NCBI GenBank assembly: GCA_902604575.1
Contig: CACKZH010000004.1
Coordinates: forward strand, 1-58,386
Source: an uncultured Pelagibacteraceae bacterium
Lineage (GTDB): Bacteria > Pseudomonadota > Alphaproteobacteria > Pelagibacterales > Pelagibacteraceae
Reading direction: 5' to 3'
DNA: 58,386 nt
Of this stretch, positions 1 through 8,677 are shown piece after piece. Below the pieces are notes generated by a model that saw only the letters and a program-made list of their open reading frames with translations, was not told where the DNA came from and ran no database searches. Made by a program: the position numbers and the translations under genes. Every line of letters starts with the position of its first letter. Within the stretch, counting starts at the first letter, position 1.

Positions 1-249
1 ATGGAAGGTGCAGTTCAAAATGATATTCCAGGAATAGATGCAGACTGTGGAGGGGGAATGGCCTGTGCTACTTGCCATGTTTATGTCAAAGAGGAATGGT
101 TAGATAAGCTTCAAGCAAAAGAAGATGGTGAAGAAGATATGCTTGATATGGCATTTGAACCAAAAAATAATAGTAGGTTGAGTTGTCAATTAATTGTTTC
201 AGACGAGTTGGAAGGATTAGAAGTAAACATTCCATCAAAGCAAGGCTAA
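1..249 (+). CDS. 2Fe-2S ferredoxin, adrenodoxin type (5' truncated)
   Basis: C-terminal 82 residues of a plant/adrenodoxin-type [2Fe-2S] ferredoxin, a small soluble electron carrier. Cys16, Cys22 and Cys25 in the [11 protein letters not shown] segment plus Cys62 (LSCQL) form the expected C-x5-C-x2-C...C cluster ligands. Family members are about 105 residues and have a beta-grasp start before this point, so the window edge most likely cuts the gene and the first ATG is an internal Met. It abuts a ferredoxin-NADP reductase gene with zero spacing, its likely redox partner. The oxygenase or other enzyme it serves is not visible here. Confidence 0.9.
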   Translation: MEGAVQNDIPGIDADCGGGMACATCHVYVKEEWLDKLQAKEDGEEDMLDMAFEPKNNSRLSCQLIVSDELEGLEVNIPSKQG

Positions 250-1266
250 ATGAATAAAACAGATGTATTAATTATTGGAGCAGGGCCAACAGGATTATTT
301 TGCGCTCATCAACTTGGAATTATAGGATTGAGTTGTGAGATAGTTGATAATTTGGATAAAGTAGGTGGCCAATGTATAGAACTTTATCCCGATAAACCCA
401 TTTATGATATCCCAGCCGTACCAGAATGCACTGGGGAAGAGCTAACCAATAATCTTCTAAAACAAATCAAACCTTTCAATTTCAAATTTCATTTAAATGA
501 AAGAGTAGAAGAGTTAAAAAAAAATCAAAATAGATGGCATGTTAAAAGTTCTGGTGGAGTAGAGTTTGATGTTGCAGCAATTGTAATAGCTGGTGGTGTT
601 GGTTCTTTTGAGCCTAGAAAATTTTCAGTAAAAGAATGTGAAAAATTTGAGGGAAATTCTTTATTTTATTCAATTAAAGATAAATCAATATTCAAAGATA
701 AAACTATTTCAATTTTTGGTGGAGGAGACTCAGCATTAGATTGGGCAATTGAATTATCAAATACATCTAAAGTAAATTTAATTCATAGAAGAGATGGTTT
801 TAGTGGTGCAGAAGCAAGTGTTCAAAAACTAAAAGATCTTAATGATCAAGGAAAGTTAAATTTATTTATAAAATATCAAATGGATTCAGTCGTGGGAGAC
901 AAAAACATTGAGACAGTAAAAATAAAACATGATGAGGGAGAAATAAAAGAAATTAAATCTGATTATGTATTGGGTTTTTTTGGTTTAATTATGCAACTTG
1001 GTCCTATTTTAGATTGGGGTTTAAATATAAATAAAAAAACTGTTGAGGTTAATACAGAAAATTTTGAAACCAATGTACAAGGAATATTTGCGATTGGTGA
1101 TATTTGCTCCTACCCAGGCAAATTAAAATTAATTCTTTCAGGATTTCATGAGGGTGCATTAGCTGCAAGAGGTTGTTTTAAATATGCAAAACCAGATGAG
1201 AAATTAAGATTTGAATTCACAACAACATCCAAGGCTGCACAACAAAGACTTGGAATTAAAAAATGA
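250..1266 (+). CDS. Ferredoxin--NADP reductase, thioredoxin-reductase-like type
   Basis: FAD flavoenzyme of 338 residues that should exchange electrons between NADPH and ferredoxin. An N-terminal FAD dinucleotide-binding motif GAGPTG lies at residues 10-15 and a second nucleotide-binding motif GGGDSA at about 157-162. A C-terminal GIFAIGDICSYPG segment closes the FAD site. The CxxC redox pair of true thioredoxin reductases is absent, which places it with the Bacillus/Chlorobium-type FNR subgroup. The ATG directly follows the ferredoxin stop codon, and the gene overlaps the downstream GST gene by 4 bases (ATGA), so the three are probably one operon. Confidence 0.9.
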   Translation: MNKTDVLIIGAGPTGLFCAHQLGIIGLSCEIVDNLDKVGGQCIELYPDKPIYDIPAVPECTGEELTNNLLKQIKPFNFKFHLNERVEELKKNQNRWHVKSSGGVEFDVAAIVIAGGVGSFEPRKFSVKECEKFEGNSLFYSIKDKSIFKDKTISIFGGGDSALDWAIELSNTSKVNLIHRRDGFSGAEASVQKLKDLNDQGKLNLFIKYQMDSVVGDKNIETVKIKHDEGEIKEIKSDYVLGFFGLIMQLGPILDWGLNINKKTVEVNTENFETNVQGIFAIGDICSYPGKLKLILSGFHEGALAARGCFKYAKPDEKLRFEFTTTSKAAQQRLGIKK

Positions 1267-1889
1267 TAGAACTTTTTTCTGCTAATACTCCAAATGGATG
1301 GAAAATTAGCATCATGCTTGAGGAAATTGGTTATGAGTATAAAGTAACCAAAATTGATCTTGGTAAAGATGAGCAATTCAAACCAGAATTCATAAAGCTA
1401 AGTCCATTTGGAAAAATTCCTGTCATCATTGATCATGAAAACAACAAAAGCCTTTTCGAGTCTGGTGCTATCTTAATGTATTTAGGGGATAAAAGTGGAA
1501 AACTTTATAATGAAAAAGAAAGAATAGTTATTAATCAATGGTTGATGGCTCAAATGGGAACAGTAGGACCCATGATTGGTCAACATCATCAGTTCCATCA
1601 CTACAATCCAGGTAAAAGTAAATTTGGTGAGGAAAGATATTTTAAAATCACTAAAAGAATTTATGGAGAATTAGACACAAGATTAAAGGTATCAAAGTTT
1701 CTTGCAGGACCTGATTACACAATCGCAGATATTGCTACGTGGCCATGGATGGCAAGACATGAATGGCATGATATTGGTTTAAAAAATTACAAAAATCTAT
1801 CCAGATGGTATTTAGAGATTTCTGAGCGGGAAGCAGTGGTTAGAGGTTATAGTTTTATGGATAAGAATGCTAAAATTCCTAAACTCTAA
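1263..1889 (+). CDS. Glutathione S-transferase family protein (Nu-class/YfcG-like)
   Basis: Cytosolic GST-fold protein of 208 residues. The thioredoxin-like N-terminal domain begins with the TPNGWK motif (about residues 9-14) typical of Nu-class YfcG-type enzymes. It is followed by the KIPVI cis-Pro segment and ESGAI, which contact glutathione, and the alpha-helical C-terminal domain carries the usual DYTIADIATWPW segment. YfcG-type proteins show disulfide-bond reductase activity with glutathione; the substrate here is unknown. Translation is probably coupled to the reductase gene through the ATGA overlap. Confidence 0.85.
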   Translation: MIELFSANTPNGWKISIMLEEIGYEYKVTKIDLGKDEQFKPEFIKLSPFGKIPVIIDHENNKSLFESGAILMYLGDKSGKLYNEKERIVINQWLMAQMGTVGPMIGQHHQFHHYNPGKSKFGEERYFKITKRIYGELDTRLKVSKFLAGPDYTIADIATWPWMARHEWHDIGLKNYKNLSRWYLEISEREAVVRGYSFMDKNAKIPKL

Positions 1890-1893
1890 AAAT

Positions 1894-1989
1894 TTACCCA
1901 AATAATCTATAAAGAGTACTAAGAATTCCATAACCTGAAAATTCAATAGCTACAATAATTATAATTATTAAAACTAATTTTTTATTCAT
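1894..1989 (-). CDS. 31-residue single-span membrane protein ORF
   Basis: Short reverse-strand ORF encoding a 31-residue peptide. A Lys-containing start (MNKK) precedes a hydrophobic stretch LVLIIIIIVAI long enough to begin a transmembrane helix, then EFSGYGILSTLYRLFG. Its ATG overlaps the TGA of the upstream 38-residue ORF as ATGA, the same coupling seen between real genes in this window. It would be the last gene of a dksA operon. No family is recognised. Hydrophobic short ORFs arise easily in AT-rich DNA, so the support is the overlap architecture and position only. Confidence 0.4.
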   Translation of the reverse strand: MNKKLVLIIIIIVAIEFSGYGILSTLYRLFG

Positions 1990-2102
1990 TTTAAAAACAA
2001 ATATAGCAACAGCACAATCCAAAAGAAAGGATAGTAAAAATAAATATATTTCTTTGCAAATAGGAATGAGATTGAATCTTGCTTAGATGATTTCTTTTTC
2101 AT
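1986..2102 (-). CDS. 38-residue membrane protein ORF directly after dksA
   Basis: Reverse-strand ORF of 38 residues whose ATG lies one base after the dksA stop codon. It has a basic N-terminus (MKKKSSK), an aromatic-rich middle (FLFAKKYIYFYYPFFW) and a hydrophobic tail (WIVLLLYLFLK), consistent with one membrane-inserted helix. The ORF can be extended upstream in frame into dksA to 61 residues. The shorter start is preferred because the extension is antithetical to the tight dksA spacing. No family recognised. It ends in an ATGA overlap with the next small ORF. Confidence 0.45.
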   Translation of the reverse strand: MKKKSSKQDSISFLFAKKYIYFYYPFFWIVLLLYLFLK

Positions 2103-2103
2103 T

Positions 2104-2619
2104 TTAGTCATCTGCATGAACTTTTTCTTCTTTTTCATGCTTTTCTTGTGCAGCAATAGTATATTTAGCAACAGGTCTTGCCATTAATCTTTTTAATCCA
2201 ATTGGCTCTGCAGTATCTAAACAATAACCATAAGTATCTTCTCTAATTCTTCTTAAAGCTTTATCAATTTCTGAAATTAATTTAATTTGTCTATTGATTG
2301 CTTTCATCTCTACATTGCTATCAATATAGGAGTTAGCTTGGTCAACAATATCTGCGGAAATATTATTGTCATCCATACCACCATTATATAGAGCTTCATT
2401 ATTCGCTTTGATTAGTTCCTTTTTCCATTCAGTTAGCCTCATTCGGAAATATACTTTATGTTTTTCACACATATATTTTTCTGTATCTTTTGGAATATAA
2501 GTTTTTGAAATTTTTACAGGACCTTTTGATGCAACTTTAGCTGCAATTGGTTTTGACTTACTTACAACTTTAGTTTTTGGCTTTGATACTTTTTTCTTTG
2601 CTTTAGCAGTCTTTGGCAT
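2104..2619 (-). CDS. dksA: DksA/TraR family RNA polymerase-binding regulator
   Basis: 171-residue DksA homologue. DksA enters the RNA polymerase secondary channel and, with ppGpp, adjusts rRNA and amino-acid promoter output. Residues 1-40 are a Lys/Ala/Pro-rich basic extension. The middle is the coiled-coil region ending with EIDKALRRIREDTYG, and the C-terminal globular part contains EPIGLKRLMARP. In the zinc-finger region only the first Cys (YGYC) remains; the second position is Thr and the CxxC near the end is replaced by YTIAA. Loss of these ligands is familiar in alphaproteobacterial DksA. A consensus-like promoter lies just upstream. Confidence 0.9.
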   Translation of the reverse strand: MPKTAKAKKKVSKPKTKVVSKSKPIAAKVASKGPVKISKTYIPKDTEKYMCEKHKVYFRMRLTEWKKELIKANNEALYNGGMDDNNISADIVDQANSYIDSNVEMKAINRQIKLISEIDKALRRIREDTYGYCLDTAEPIGLKRLMARPVAKYTIAAQEKHEKEEKVHADD

Positions 2620-2640
2620 AGCGTAATTTTAATCGCTCGC

Positions 2641-2668
2641 AGTATATTCAGCAAATTAGGGGTGTCAA
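2641..2668 (-). promoter_or_regulatory. Sigma-70-type promoter of dksA
   Basis: On the reverse strand, TTGACA (2668-2663) is followed after 16 bases by TATACT (2646-2641). The -35 is a perfect match and the -10 differs at one position. The predicted transcription start falls about 15 bases before the dksA ATG. This is among the best promoter matches seen in the window. It is read from sequence only. Confidence 0.7.
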
Positions 2669-2697
2669 GCAAGCTTAATTGATATAAATATTTATAA

Positions 2698-4020
2698 ATG
2701 ACCATTAATAACAAAAATATTGATAATGTTTTTTATATTTTTGTTACAACTCATCTAATTTTTTGGACATTGATTCCATCACTCACAAATCATAATTTAC
2801 CACTGGATACTATCGAAGCTTTAGCTTGGGGAAGTAATCTAGATTGGGGATTTAATAAACATCCACCGATGAGTGCTTTTTTTCCAGAAGTTTTTTATCA
2901 AATTTTTGGATCACAAGATTGGGTTTATTATTTGTTAAGTCAAATTTTTGTAATTATTTCTTTTTATTATGTTTTTAAATTTTCAAATGAAATATTTAAC
3001 AATAAATTATTAGGTTTAATTTCTGTATTATTAATTGAAGCAATTTATTTTTATAACTTCACCACACCAGAATTTAATGTAAATGTGTGTCAATTACCTT
3101 TCTGGTCTTTAACAGTTTATTATTCTTGGAAAATATATAGTGGTAAAGAAATAAAATTTTTAGATTGTTTTCTAGTAGGTCTTTTTGCTGCTTTTGGTTT
3201 TTTATCAAAATATCTATTTATTTATCTTTTGGTTTCAGTTGACCTTTTATTTATTTATTTAATATTCTTTAAAAAACAGAGGAAATTTGATTTTAAATAT
3301 CTAATTACACTAGAAGTTTTTTTAGTAGTTTTAGTTCCACATTTTATATGGCTATATAATAATGATTTTATTACTATTACATATGGATTGGCCAGAACTG
3401 GCTTAGAACAATCTAGTTTTTTAGATCATATTAAATTTCCAGTAATCTTTTTGTTAAAACAAGTAGGGGTCTTAATTCCTTTTTTAATACTAATCTGGTT
3501 ATTAGTTAAAAAAATTAATTTTAAAATTAACCTCAAAGACAAAAAATTACTATTTTTATTAGCAATTAATATTTTGCCAATTGTCTTAATGTTTTTAACT
3601 TCATTAATTACTGGTTCAAAAATAAGAACAATGTGGATGACACCGTTTTATTTATTTTTTGGCACATTATTTGTTTATTTGTTTCAAGCTCAAATCAATT
3701 TAAAAAAATTAAAGCCATTTATGATTGGATTTATTTTCTTTTTCTTTTTATCACCAGGACTTTACGCTTATGTTTCAATTTCAAAAGACGATAAGAGAAC
3801 TGATTATCCAGGTAAAGAAATTGCATTGAAAACCCAATATGCATGGGATCAACAATTCAATTCAACAATTAATGTAGTTTTTGGAGATGAATGGAATGCT
3901 GGAAATCTAACTTATCATTTAAAATCCCGACCAGTTTGGGAAGGTTTTGTTTCAAGAGAAAAGCTTGATCAATTGAAAGATTATATGTGTCTTGATAGTA
4001 TTTGTGTAGGATCAAGATAG
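2698..4020 (+). CDS. ArnT/PMT-like (GT39-type) membrane glycosyltransferase
   Basis: Polytopic membrane protein of 440 residues with about ten hydrophobic spans and the arrangement of GT-C lipid-linked sugar transferases. The first periplasmic loop carries an acidic pair (Asp37, Glu40 in LPLDTIEALAW) followed by NKHPP at 53-57. This is the pattern of ArnT-like/GT39 enzymes, which move a sugar from a polyprenyl-phosphate carrier to an envelope acceptor. The C-terminus has a soluble periplasmic segment. The next gene, a GT2 enzyme of the kind that makes polyprenyl-phosphate sugar, starts immediately after its stop, which supports a donor-synthesis/transfer pair. Acceptor unknown. Confidence 0.8.
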   Translation: MTINNKNIDNVFYIFVTTHLIFWTLIPSLTNHNLPLDTIEALAWGSNLDWGFNKHPPMSAFFPEVFYQIFGSQDWVYYLLSQIFVIISFYYVFKFSNEIFNNKLLGLISVLLIEAIYFYNFTTPEFNVNVCQLPFWSLTVYYSWKIYSGKEIKFLDCFLVGLFAAFGFLSKYLFIYLLVSVDLLFIYLIFFKKQRKFDFKYLITLEVFLVVLVPHFIWLYNNDFITITYGLARTGLEQSSFLDHIKFPVIFLLKQVGVLIPFLILIWLLVKKINFKINLKDKKLLFLLAINILPIVLMFLTSLITGSKIRTMWMTPFYLFFGTLFVYLFQAQINLKKLKPFMIGFIFFFFLSPGLYAYVSISKDDKRTDYPGKEIALKTQYAWDQQFNSTINVVFGDEWNAGNLTYHLKSRPVWEGFVSREKLDQLKDYMCLDSICVGSR

Positions 4021-4890
4021 ATGAAGTACGTAATATTAATTCCAATATATAACGACAGAGAGTCTTTAAAGTTACTGGTGGAAAATATTAATTCTGAAAT
4101 AAAAGATTTAAATCACGAGATATCTTTAGTTGTAATAAATGATGCTTCTTCTCATCAGATTATTGATAGTTATCCAAATATTGAAAACATTAGCTCTCTA
4201 GAAATAATAAATATGAAAGATAATAGAGGACACACAAGATGTATTGCATCTGGTTTAAAATATATCTTTGAAAAAAAAGAATTTGATTTTGTCATCCCAA
4301 TGGATGGAGATGGAGAAGATAGACCTGAAGAAATTAAAAATTTCATTCAACTTTCAGAACAATCAGTCGAAAAATCTATTATCGGTGAAAGAGTTAAAAG
4401 ATCTGAAGGGATAATTTTTAAAGCTTGCTATCAGTTTCATAAATTTTTAACTTTAGCTTTTACTGGACAATCAATTAAATTTGGAAATTTTACTTGTTTA
4501 TCAAAATCAACTGTAAAGAAACTACTAGATGAAAAAGCTACCTGGAATAGTTTTTCTGGTTCATTAAAAAAAATACAAAAAGACTTAATTTCCATTCCAT
4601 CCACACGCGGCAAAAGATATTTTGGTCCATCTCAAATGAGTTTCTTCAATTTATTAAAACATTCACTCTCTATCATAAGTGTCTTTAGAAAAACTGTGTT
4701 GATACGATCAGCTTTATTTATTATTTTTTATATATTACTAATTAAAAGCTACGCATCAGCAATTTCATCAATACCTTTAGTATTGTTATTGATAATGATT
4801 TATTCAATCTCTAGTTTATCTTTGAGAGAAAACATTGATGAGTTTAAAAATTCCTTAACAAACATACATGATATTGATAAAATTAAATAA
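4021..4890 (+). CDS. GT2 family glycosyltransferase, DPM-like, membrane anchored
   Basis: 289-residue GT-A fold transferase. It starts with VILIPIYND, has an INDAS nucleotide-binding segment near 39-43, the NRGHTRCIASGL helix, and a metal-binding DGDGED at 95-100. Two hydrophobic segments near residues 228-268 anchor it to the membrane. This layout resembles dolichol/undecaprenyl-phosphate sugar synthases. It begins on the base after the stop of the GT39-type gene. Inference: it charges a polyprenyl phosphate with a hexose for the neighbour to use. The sugar cannot be read from the sequence. Confidence 0.85.
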   Translation: MKYVILIPIYNDRESLKLLVENINSEIKDLNHEISLVVINDASSHQIIDSYPNIENISSLEIINMKDNRGHTRCIASGLKYIFEKKEFDFVIPMDGDGEDRPEEIKNFIQLSEQSVEKSIIGERVKRSEGIIFKACYQFHKFLTLAFTGQSIKFGNFTCLSKSTVKKLLDEKATWNSFSGSLKKIQKDLISIPSTRGKRYFGPSQMSFFNLLKHSLSIISVFRKTVLIRSALFIIFYILLIKSYASAISSIPLVLLLIMIYSISSLSLRENIDEFKNSLTNIHDIDKIK

Positions 4891-4893
4891 GTT

Positions 4894-6330
4894 ATGAAAA
4901 ACTTTTTTAGAAAAGTTGCTTTTGGCATTGGACCCAATGAGCAAGCTCCCTCTGATCCTTTGAAGTGGGCTCTCAATCAAGTAAATGATGTGCCAGAATT
5001 ATCTTGGAAAGGTAAAATATATTCTGAAAAAGAATTAAGAAAACATTATAGAGATTGGGTTTATGGTGACAGAAAAGTATTAAGAAAAAAGTATAAAGAT
5101 AACAAAACACTATATAAAACTCATAAAGATATACTTAGACATAAAACAGGACAAAAGTTTTGGGAGTCTTTAGAAATTTCTATCAGACATAATGAAGGAA
5201 TAAATAGTAGTAGTCCAGTTTTAGCTAAACTATGGATGTTTTGGGGAAATTTTTTTGCAATTAGTGAAAAAGATTTTTTAGCCAATTATTCAACCGGCCC
5301 TTATCAAAGAGAAATCATTCGACCAAATCTAAACCAATCATATGAAAAAATGGTTTACGATGTGACTACCTCATGGGCAATGATTCATCACTTAGATAAT
5401 AGCGAAAGTGCTGGACCTAAAAGTGTTACAGCAAGAGATGAATGGAGAAGAAAAAAAAAGGAACCTGCAACAATCAATGAAAATCATGCTAGAGAATTAT
5501 TAGAGCTTCATACAGTTTCTCCTAAAGCTGGTTATACTCAAGAAGATGTGATCCAATTAGCTTATATCATGACAGGCTGGCAGCATAAATGGAGCAAAAA
5601 AAATTTAGAAACAGGCAATGTCTGGTTTAATTCTGAATACCATCAACCAGGAAAGAAAAATGTTTTGGGAAAAGAATATAAAAGAGGAAAAAAAACGTTA
5701 GCAGTAGTTATTAAAGATTTAGTAAATCATCCTAATTGTAGAGATTTTGTTGCTGAAAGACTTTGTAGATATTTAATCACTGATGAACCTACAAAAGAAA
5801 TGAAACAACCTATTATTGATGCTTTCAAAAAGACAGATGGATTTTTGCCTGAAATCCATAAAGCTGCAATTAAAGTTGCTTTTGAATACAATGATAGATA
5901 TAAAAAATTTCAGATACCTGAAAATTGGTTAATTCAGATTGCAAAAGTTGCAGATTTAAATTGGCCCCCGTCACCAGATCTAATGGATAAATATGAGCTT
6001 GGTCAAAGACCATTCGATTCACAACGTGAACCAGAATGGATTTTGCAAAATATCGGCCACCATCCTTATAGAGCAAAACAACCAAATGGTTGGTCAGACC
6101 ATTCTGATGATTGGATTTCACCAGAATTATTAATTAGAAGACTTGTATATGCAAAAGCAAGTTACAATTTCTCTAGAATGGAAAATAATAAAAATGCAGA
6201 ATATTATGAACAAATGGTTGATAAAAATTTTGACAACTCAAGTCAAATAATGAAATACATAAATCAAAAAAATAGAGCTGTTGAAAAACATACTTTACTT
6301 TTTAACCACCCGGAGTTTTTAAAAGCATGA
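4894..6330 (+). CDS. DUF1800 family protein
   Basis: 478-residue DUF1800 protein of unknown molecular function. The diagnostic block NENHARELLELHT lies at residues 195-207, followed by AGYTQEDVIQLAYIMTGWQ. No signal peptide or transmembrane helix is obvious. DUF1800 genes are usually paired with a DUF1501 gene, as here: the next ORF overlaps it by 4 bases. The sequence is rich in charged and aromatic residues. Export, if any, might occur with the Tat-targeted DUF1501 partner, but that is speculation. Family assignment is firm, function is not. Confidence 0.88.
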   Translation: MKNFFRKVAFGIGPNEQAPSDPLKWALNQVNDVPELSWKGKIYSEKELRKHYRDWVYGDRKVLRKKYKDNKTLYKTHKDILRHKTGQKFWESLEISIRHNEGINSSSPVLAKLWMFWGNFFAISEKDFLANYSTGPYQREIIRPNLNQSYEKMVYDVTTSWAMIHHLDNSESAGPKSVTARDEWRRKKKEPATINENHARELLELHTVSPKAGYTQEDVIQLAYIMTGWQHKWSKKNLETGNVWFNSEYHQPGKKNVLGKEYKRGKKTLAVVIKDLVNHPNCRDFVAERLCRYLITDEPTKEMKQPIIDAFKKTDGFLPEIHKAAIKVAFEYNDRYKKFQIPENWLIQIAKVADLNWPPSPDLMDKYELGQRPFDSQREPEWILQNIGHHPYRAKQPNGWSDHSDDWISPELLIRRLVYAKASYNFSRMENNKNAEYYEQMVDKNFDNSSQIMKYINQKNRAVEKHTLLFNHPEFLKA

Positions 6331-7475
6331 AGATATCAAGAAGAGATTTTTTAAAAACCACAGCTCTAACGTCGTTATATTTTGCTGGTTTTGGAACACC
6401 AACTTATGCATCGGGACCAAAAAAAAATTTAGTGATAATTATGCTTCGTGGTGGAATGGACGGCTTATGTGCAATTCCAATTAAGGGTGATAAAAATTTT
6501 GAAAAATTAAGAAGCAAAATTAATCTCGAAAGAACTTTAAAATTAACATCAGATTTTGATTTACACCCAGCATTAAAAACATTTAAAAGCCTTTGGGATC
6601 AAAACTTAAGTGCAGCAGTACATGCAACTAATATCCCTTATACTGGAAGATCACATTTTGATGGCCAAAACTTAATGGAGTCTGGTGGTAAAATACCTTA
6701 CCAAGAAAAAACTGGCTGGCTAGGAAGAGGAATGAAAACTGCAGGTTTAACAGGACAAGGATTGGCTTTAGCTTTACCGATGCCTTTATTAATTAGAGGT
6801 GTTCCAATGAATAATAATTATTTTCCTGTAGGACGTAGTTTGCCTTATCCTGATACTTTAAAATTAATAAAACAAGCATACAAAGAGCATGACGAAAAAT
6901 TATTAAGTGATAATTTAGAAATAATTCTAAATAGAGATTTTAACAATAGATCAAGAGATGATGCTTGGATTTTAGCTTCAAGTGCTGGTACAGAGTTATC
7001 AAAACCAGATGGTCCTAAAGTTGCAGTTTTTGAAGTGGATGGCTTTGATACGCATGCTGCACAAGGTGCAACTGATGGTGCTCATGCAGATTGTCTATCA
7101 GATTATGACAATATTGTTAGATCTTTAAAATCTTCAATGTCTGAAGAGGCATTTAATAATACTTTAGTTTTAACACTTACAGAGTTTGGAAGAACAATTA
7201 AGCAGAACAGTAGTAATGGGACAGAACACGGATATGGATCTGCTATTTTAATGGCAGGAGGACTTGTTAAAAAATCTCAAGTCCATACAGATTGGCCAGG
7301 ATTAAAGAAAAAAGAATTATTTGAAGGAAGGGATTTAAATTCTACAATAGATTCAAGAGCAATTTATGCTTCAGCAATGTCTACAGTTTTTGATATAGAT
7401 TTTAAGAAAATTACTGAAGAAGTATTTTGGGGAGAGAATTTACCAAATTTATCGGATAAGCTATTTAAAGCTTAA
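6327..7475 (+). CDS. DUF1501 family protein with Tat signal
   Basis: 382-residue DUF1501 protein, a family related to the alkaline phosphatase/sulfatase fold. Residues 4-10 are SRRDFLK, a perfect twin-arginine motif, followed by a hydrophobic stretch and a probable cleavage after TYA (about residue 28). It should therefore be exported folded to the periplasm. Conserved-looking blocks include LRGGMDGL, RSHFDGQ, EVDGFDTH and LTEFGRT, the last three with candidate metal ligands. The ATG overlaps the DUF1800 gene by 4 bases. Substrate unknown. Confidence 0.88.
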   Translation: MKISRRDFLKTTALTSLYFAGFGTPTYASGPKKNLVIIMLRGGMDGLCAIPIKGDKNFEKLRSKINLERTLKLTSDFDLHPALKTFKSLWDQNLSAAVHATNIPYTGRSHFDGQNLMESGGKIPYQEKTGWLGRGMKTAGLTGQGLALALPMPLLIRGVPMNNNYFPVGRSLPYPDTLKLIKQAYKEHDEKLLSDNLEIILNRDFNNRSRDDAWILASSAGTELSKPDGPKVAVFEVDGFDTHAAQGATDGAHADCLSDYDNIVRSLKSSMSEEAFNNTLVLTLTEFGRTIKQNSSNGTEHGYGSAILMAGGLVKKSQVHTDWPGLKKKELFEGRDLNSTIDSRAIYASAMSTVFDIDFKKITEEVFWGENLPNLSDKLFKA

Positions 7476-8618
7476 TTGATGAAAAAACTTTTACTAATTA
7501 TTTTTGCAATAATTTTTTCAACTTCTGTTAATGCAAATAAAAATAAAAATACTTGGGACTATCCACTCAGAGTTTATGAAGGTTGGGTAGTTAAAGGATC
7601 AGAAAATCATTACAAATTCAAATCAAATTTAAGACAAGATAAAAATGTTTTAAAAGAATTTAAAAAGAATAAAGATACAGGAATAATTAGCTATCTATTA
7701 TTTGAAAATGATCAAATTGTAATTGATGAGTCTGATATTCCATATTCAGTTCAAGGCGATAAAATTATTGATGGAATGTTACCATCGCACTCGATGGGTA
7801 AAAGTTTAGTTTCCTATGTTACTGGGCATGCTATTTGTGAAGGCTATATTGATAATATAAATGTAAAATTAAATGATTGGCCTTTAATTCAAAATACTCT
7901 TTATGAAAACTCAATACTGCTGGATCTTTTAAACATGAAAGGTGGAGATCAAAAGTGGGTTGGTGAAAGAAGAAATGTTGGATCTGACAATAGGATAAAA
8001 GGTTTAAAAAAAGAGGAAAATGTAAATGTCATTGGCCTAGTTAAGGTAATGAACAAATATTTAAAAGGAACAGAAAAAAGTAAATTAATTTATAATTACA
8101 GTGCCTTGACCACCAATGTGATTATGAATTATGTAAAATTCAAAGCTGGTGATGATTGGGATAAATTATTACACAAAGTATTTAATAAACATGTAGGAGT
8201 TAAAAATAAAGTTCAATTTCAGAAATCTAAAAAATATTTAAATAATGATTTTATTTCAGCAAGATATTCATTTTATGCAAATAGATATGATTACTTAAGA
8301 ATTGCTAAAACAATGATGGATGATTGGCATAATGATACTTGTGCTGGTAAATATTTAAAAACTATCTATGAAAATAGAATTAAAAAGAAAGATAATATAA
8401 AGCATGCAACTGATGTGGGTCTTTATACAAAATCATATGGTGGCCAGATCCATTTTGATATTTTTGGAATTGATAAAAAAAGAAAAATTTTAGGATTAAG
8501 TGGTTTTGCAGGACAACAAATATTAATTGATCTAGATAAAAAAAGAATAATAGTAGTTAGTTCACTATATAGAAACTATAATTGGAAAAAAATTGTTCAT
8601 TCAGTAATTAAAGGTTAG
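7476..8618 (+). CDS. Exported serine hydrolase, beta-lactamase/NylB-like fold
   Basis: 380-residue protein with a signal peptide (MMKKLLLIIFAIIFSTSVNA) and a catalytic SxxK motif, Ser106-Met-Gly-Lys109. A tyrosine motif YNYS lies at about 206-209 and a late TKSYGGQ segment resembles the KTG-type third motif. The class-C beta-lactamase, esterase and 6-aminohexanoate-dimer hydrolase superfamily shares this layout. It starts right after the DUF1501 stop. A clear paralogue lies at 17484-18860, sharing SMGKS, GHAICEGYID, NDWP and RFDYLRIAK-like blocks. The natural substrate is unknown; peptidoglycan, ester or amide bonds are all possible. Confidence 0.8.
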   Translation: MMKKLLLIIFAIIFSTSVNANKNKNTWDYPLRVYEGWVVKGSENHYKFKSNLRQDKNVLKEFKKNKDTGIISYLLFENDQIVIDESDIPYSVQGDKIIDGMLPSHSMGKSLVSYVTGHAICEGYIDNINVKLNDWPLIQNTLYENSILLDLLNMKGGDQKWVGERRNVGSDNRIKGLKKEENVNVIGLVKVMNKYLKGTEKSKLIYNYSALTTNVIMNYVKFKAGDDWDKLLHKVFNKHVGVKNKVQFQKSKKYLNNDFISARYSFYANRYDYLRIAKTMMDDWHNDTCAGKYLKTIYENRIKKKDNIKHATDVGLYTKSYGGQIHFDIFGIDKKRKILGLSGFAGQQILIDLDKKRIIVVSSLYRNYNWKKIVHSVIKG

Positions 8619-8677
8619 GTAAAAAATACACATATTTTTAATTAGATTTAATTTTCATTAAGCACTATTCTTAAAAA

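Noticed and set aside
1986-2171. 61-codon version of the small ORF after dksA, starting inside dksA
   Set aside because: The extension only reads the dksA 3' end out of frame; the ATG at 2102 gives a more natural stop-start junction.
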